8,493 bases of DNA, taken from positions 1 through 8,493 of the forward strand of contig JAAUQA010000111.1 in assembly GCA_012032855.1 (NCBI GenBank), read 5' to 3'. Below are positions 6,619 through 8,493 of the stretch, in pieces. The notes beneath the pieces were generated by a model. That model was given only the letters and a program-made list of their open reading frames with translations, ran no database searches and was not told the origin of the DNA. This DNA is from Candidatus Competibacteraceae bacterium. GTDB taxonomy: Bacteria; Pseudomonadota; Gammaproteobacteria; Competibacterales; Competibacteraceae. The position numbers and the translations under genes were made by a program. Position 1 is the first letter of the stretch; each line of letters opens with the position of its first letter.

Positions 6619-8332
6619 ATGGCCACTCGCATTTCCCAGGACTTCATTGATCGCCTCCTGGCGCGCGTCGATTTGGTGCAAATCATCGACGGGCGGTTGG
6701 CCTTGCGCAAAGCGGGGCGTGAATTCAATACCCCCTTGCCCCTTTCATGCGGAACGGACACCCTCTTTTACAGTCAGCCCGTTGAAGCAATTCTATCATT
6801 GCTTTGGCTGTGGCGCACACGGCAATGCCATCAATTTCTTGATGGAATACGAACACTTAGGTTTTTTAGAGGCCGTTGAAGAACTAGCGCGCGGAGTGGG
6901 GTTGGAAATTCCTCAGGGCACGGCTCCCGAACCGGATAATCAAACCGATCTCATTGCCCTTGTCGAACACGCCGCCCGATTTTTTAGCCGGCAATTGCGC
7001 GAACATCCGCAACGCCGTATAGCAGTCGACTATCTCCAGGAACGGGGGCTGAACGATGAAATCATCGATACTTTCGGCATTGGTTATGCCCCCCCTGGTT
7101 GGGACAACGTGATACGGCATGTGGAAAGTAAAGTCAGGAGCACACGGGATCTGGTCACTGCAGGATTAGCCATTGAGCGAGACGACGGACGGCTTTATGA
7201 CCGATTTCGCGATCGAATCATGTTTCCGATTCGCGACAGACGCGGCAGGGTCATCGCATTTGGCGCCCGTGCATTGGCAGATGCCACGCCTAAATATATG
7301 AATTCACCGGAAACCCCGTTCTTTCTCAAGGGTAGGGAACTTTACGGTTTATACGAAGCTCGTATGCACGAGCGTCACCTGCATCGTCTGCTGGTCGTGG
7401 AAGGGTATATGGACGTGGTAGCGCTCGCCCAATACGGCATTCACTATGCCGTGGCCACATTGGGGACGGCCACCACGGGGGAACATCTGGATAAGTTGTT
7501 CCGGGCTACTCAGCGTTTGATCTTCTGTTTTGACGGTGACCGCGCCGGTAGAACGGCGGCATGGAGAGCGTTAGAAAACGCGTTGCCTGTTATGCGCGAC
7601 GGGCGGCAAATCGGTTTTCTGTTTCTACCGGAAGGGGAAGATCCGGACAGCTTAATCCGTAAAGAGGGTCGGCAAGCGTTTGAACAACGCTTAGACAAAG
7701 CGATGCCCCTTTCCGAATATTTTTTTGAGCATCTGACTGGCGCGGTCGAGATCACCACCATTGATGATCGTGCTCACTTCTCACAACAGGCCCGACCGTT
7801 GCTGGAAAAATTACCGGACAGTGATTTCAGAGACATGATGAGCGAACGTTTGGCGGGTATTGCAAAGAACCCGTTGTCCCGGCTTAACGCGCCGGACCGT
7901 TCATCCTCTCAAAAAGTCGACCCGACACGGTCTCCGATCCGCCTAGCGATTGCACTTTTGTTAAACGCACCCCGGCTTGCCGAGCATGTGGACGATACAA
8001 CATCTTTGCACGGAATTTCCGTTCCTGGACTATCCTTATTGTTGGAGTTAATTGAATTACTTCAATCTCAACCCCATATAAATACCACAGCCTTACTAAT
8101 AGAGCGTTATAGAGATTGTCAAACCGGTAGCATCCTGGGCCGCTTAGCCCAGTGGCAACCGACTGATTCGGATGAAGTATGTAAAACCGTCTTTCTGGAC
8201 ATCATCAAACAATTAAAAGACCAGTACAGTAAAGAAAGGCGACTACTAGAGAAGGTTATTCGGGGTGAAATCAGTGCAGAAGAAAAAGAATTATTAAGAA
8301 ACCTGCAAAGAGCAAAGAAAATTATGATGTAA
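6619..8332 (+). CDS. dnaG: DNA primase DnaG, apparent one-base frameshift in the zinc-finger region
   Basis: Bacterial primase, which makes RNA primers at the fork when bound to DnaB helicase. Translation from ATG 6619 gives MATRISQDFIDRLLARVDLV...KAGREFNT and then leaves frame in a C5 run; the +1 frame continues PCPFHAERTPSFTV to TAA 8330-8332. Removing one C gives 570 aa (E. coli 581). In that restored protein: CHC2 zinc ligands Cys-40, His-43, Cys-61 and Cys-64, the exact E. coli numbers; the RNA polymerase basic region with FRDRIMFPIRDRRGRVIAFGAR and KYMNSPET; Toprim motifs EGYMD (Glu-261, Asp-265), DGDRAG (Asp-305, Asp-307) and EDPDSL (Asp-341, Asp-343), each four below E. coli; a variable linker near SSSQKVDPTRS; and a helical C-terminal DnaB-binding domain. 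As written, the zero frame would stop near 6879 with no active site. Gap to yqeY is 98 bp; no good ribosome-binding site is visible. Confidence 0.92.
6731..6735 (+). other. Frameshift site in dnaG (extra C in a C5 run)
   Basis: Frame 1 reads AAT ACC CCC TTG, whereas the conserved protein needs AAT ACC CCT TGC (Asn-Thr-Pro-Cys40). One C too many in the run of five accounts for the whole shift. Homopolymer miscounting is a common sequencing error. Confidence 0.85.
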
Positions 8333-8403
8333 CCAGTTGATTGGGTATCAGAAAACCAAAATCGTTTCGGTGGACTGCCACGTAATCGGTTTCCATTTAA
8401 TCC

Positions 8404-8422
8404 ATCACTCCCAAAAAGTGAT
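8404..8422 (+). repeat. Inverted repeat upstream of rpoD
   Basis: ATCACT (8404-8409) and AGTGAT (8417-8422) form a perfect 6-bp stem with a 7-base loop, ending 11 bases before the rpoD ATG at 8434. There is no T-run after it. It lies within the 101-bp dnaG-rpoD gap, where E. coli is known to process the operon mRNA. It could be an RNA-processing or translation-control hairpin, or chance. Confidence 0.3.
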
Positions 8423-8433
8423 AATCAAGGCTT

Positions 8434-8493
8434 ATGAGCGAACAGCACCAATCGCAGTTGAAGAAATTAATCGCCCGCTGAAAAGAACAAGGT
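8434..8493 (+). CDS. rpoD: RNA polymerase sigma factor RpoD (sigma70), N-terminal start only, with in-frame TGA
   Basis: The first 20 codons of the primary sigma factor, cut by the window end. ATG 8434 gives MSEQHQSQLKKLIAR, then TGA (8479-8481), then KEQG. E. coli RpoD starts MEQNPQSQLKLLVTRGKEQGY, so the match continues in frame on both sides of the stop. The TGA sits where the conserved Gly of RGKEQG should be, and a single G-to-T change of GGA to TGA explains it. Position after dnaG is the standard macromolecular-synthesis operon order. A short AAGG lies close upstream (about 8427-8430), a weak ribosome-binding site. Sigma70 is essential, so a true early nonsense codon in the only copy would not be tolerated. 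Identity is well supported by context although only 60 bases are visible. Confidence 0.85.
8479..8481 (+). other. In-frame TGA replacing conserved Gly codon 16 of rpoD
   Basis: CGC TGA AAA GAA CAA GGT would read R-stop-KEQG; the family has RGKEQG. The frame is kept downstream, so this is a substitution and not an indel. UGA recoding is unlikely because TGA ends prmA, folK and plsY in this same window at the family-typical place. Confidence 0.8.

Noticed and set aside
6727..6745. Programmed +1 frameshift in dnaG at ACC CCC TTG (CCC-U is a shift-prone proline codon context)
   Set aside because: The zero frame has no stop or rare-codon pause just after the site, no stimulatory element is evident, and primases are not known to need frameshifting. 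A miscounted C run is simpler.
8476..8484. UGA read as glycine (as in SR1/Gracilibacteria)
   Set aside because: The genes are plainly gammaproteobacterial, and TGA terminates prmA, folK and plsY at family-typical ends in the same window.
1..8493. Mobile elements, CRISPR arrays, tRNA genes, phage or defence genes
   Set aside because: None seen: no repeated spacers, no transposase-like protein, no tRNA cloverleaf or conserved TTCGA arm, and gaps between genes are all under 150 bp.

Overview
The window is ordinary housekeeping chromosome from a gammaproteobacterium. This rests on gene order and protein character. The right half is the classical rpsU - (yqeY) - dnaG - rpoD macromolecular-synthesis operon with tsaD divergent to rpsU. 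The left half holds prmA (3' end), a MidA/NDUFAF7-type methyltransferase, a proteobacterial pteridine reductase, a YgiM-type SH3 protein, folK, folB and plsY. Comparable folB-plsY-tsaD-rpsU-dnaG-rpoD neighbourhoods are known across Gammaproteobacteria. Moderate G+C and residue choices would suit a Chromatiales/Methylococcales/Competibacter-like lineage, but I cannot place it below class.

Layout: prmA (+, partial) converges on midA (-). midA diverges from the pteridine reductase gene (+), which is followed at short distance by the ygiM-like gene (+). That pair converges on folK and folB (-, 4 bp apart). folB diverges from plsY (+), which converges on tsaD (-) with 6 bp between stop codons. tsaD diverges from rpsU (+) across a 147-bp AT-rich gap with a good sigma70-type promoter. 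rpsU, yqeY, dnaG and the start of rpoD then run on the + strand to the window end. There are no tRNA or rRNA genes, mobile elements, CRISPR arrays or phage genes.

Functionally, the left half combines protein methylation (PrmA, MidA) with pterin/folate chemistry (FolB aldolase, FolK pyrophosphokinase, FolM-like reductase). The middle has the first acyl-transfer step of phospholipid synthesis (PlsY) and the tRNA t6A enzyme (TsaD). The right half has initiation factors for translation (S21), replication (primase) and transcription (sigma70).

The one real anomaly is that all three genes downstream of rpsU are broken by single-base differences within about 2 kb. yqeY lacks one base near 6464. dnaG has one extra C in a C5 run at 6731-6735. 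rpoD has TGA in place of an expected glycine codon at codon 16 (8479-8481). Undoing each change restores a family-typical protein; in DnaG it restores exact E. coli zinc-ligand numbering. The genes to the left are intact. Since dnaG and rpoD are essential, low-quality consensus sequence (for example near a contig end) is the likeliest cause; a decaying duplicate operon is the more interesting alternative. I found no convincing undescribed biological system.
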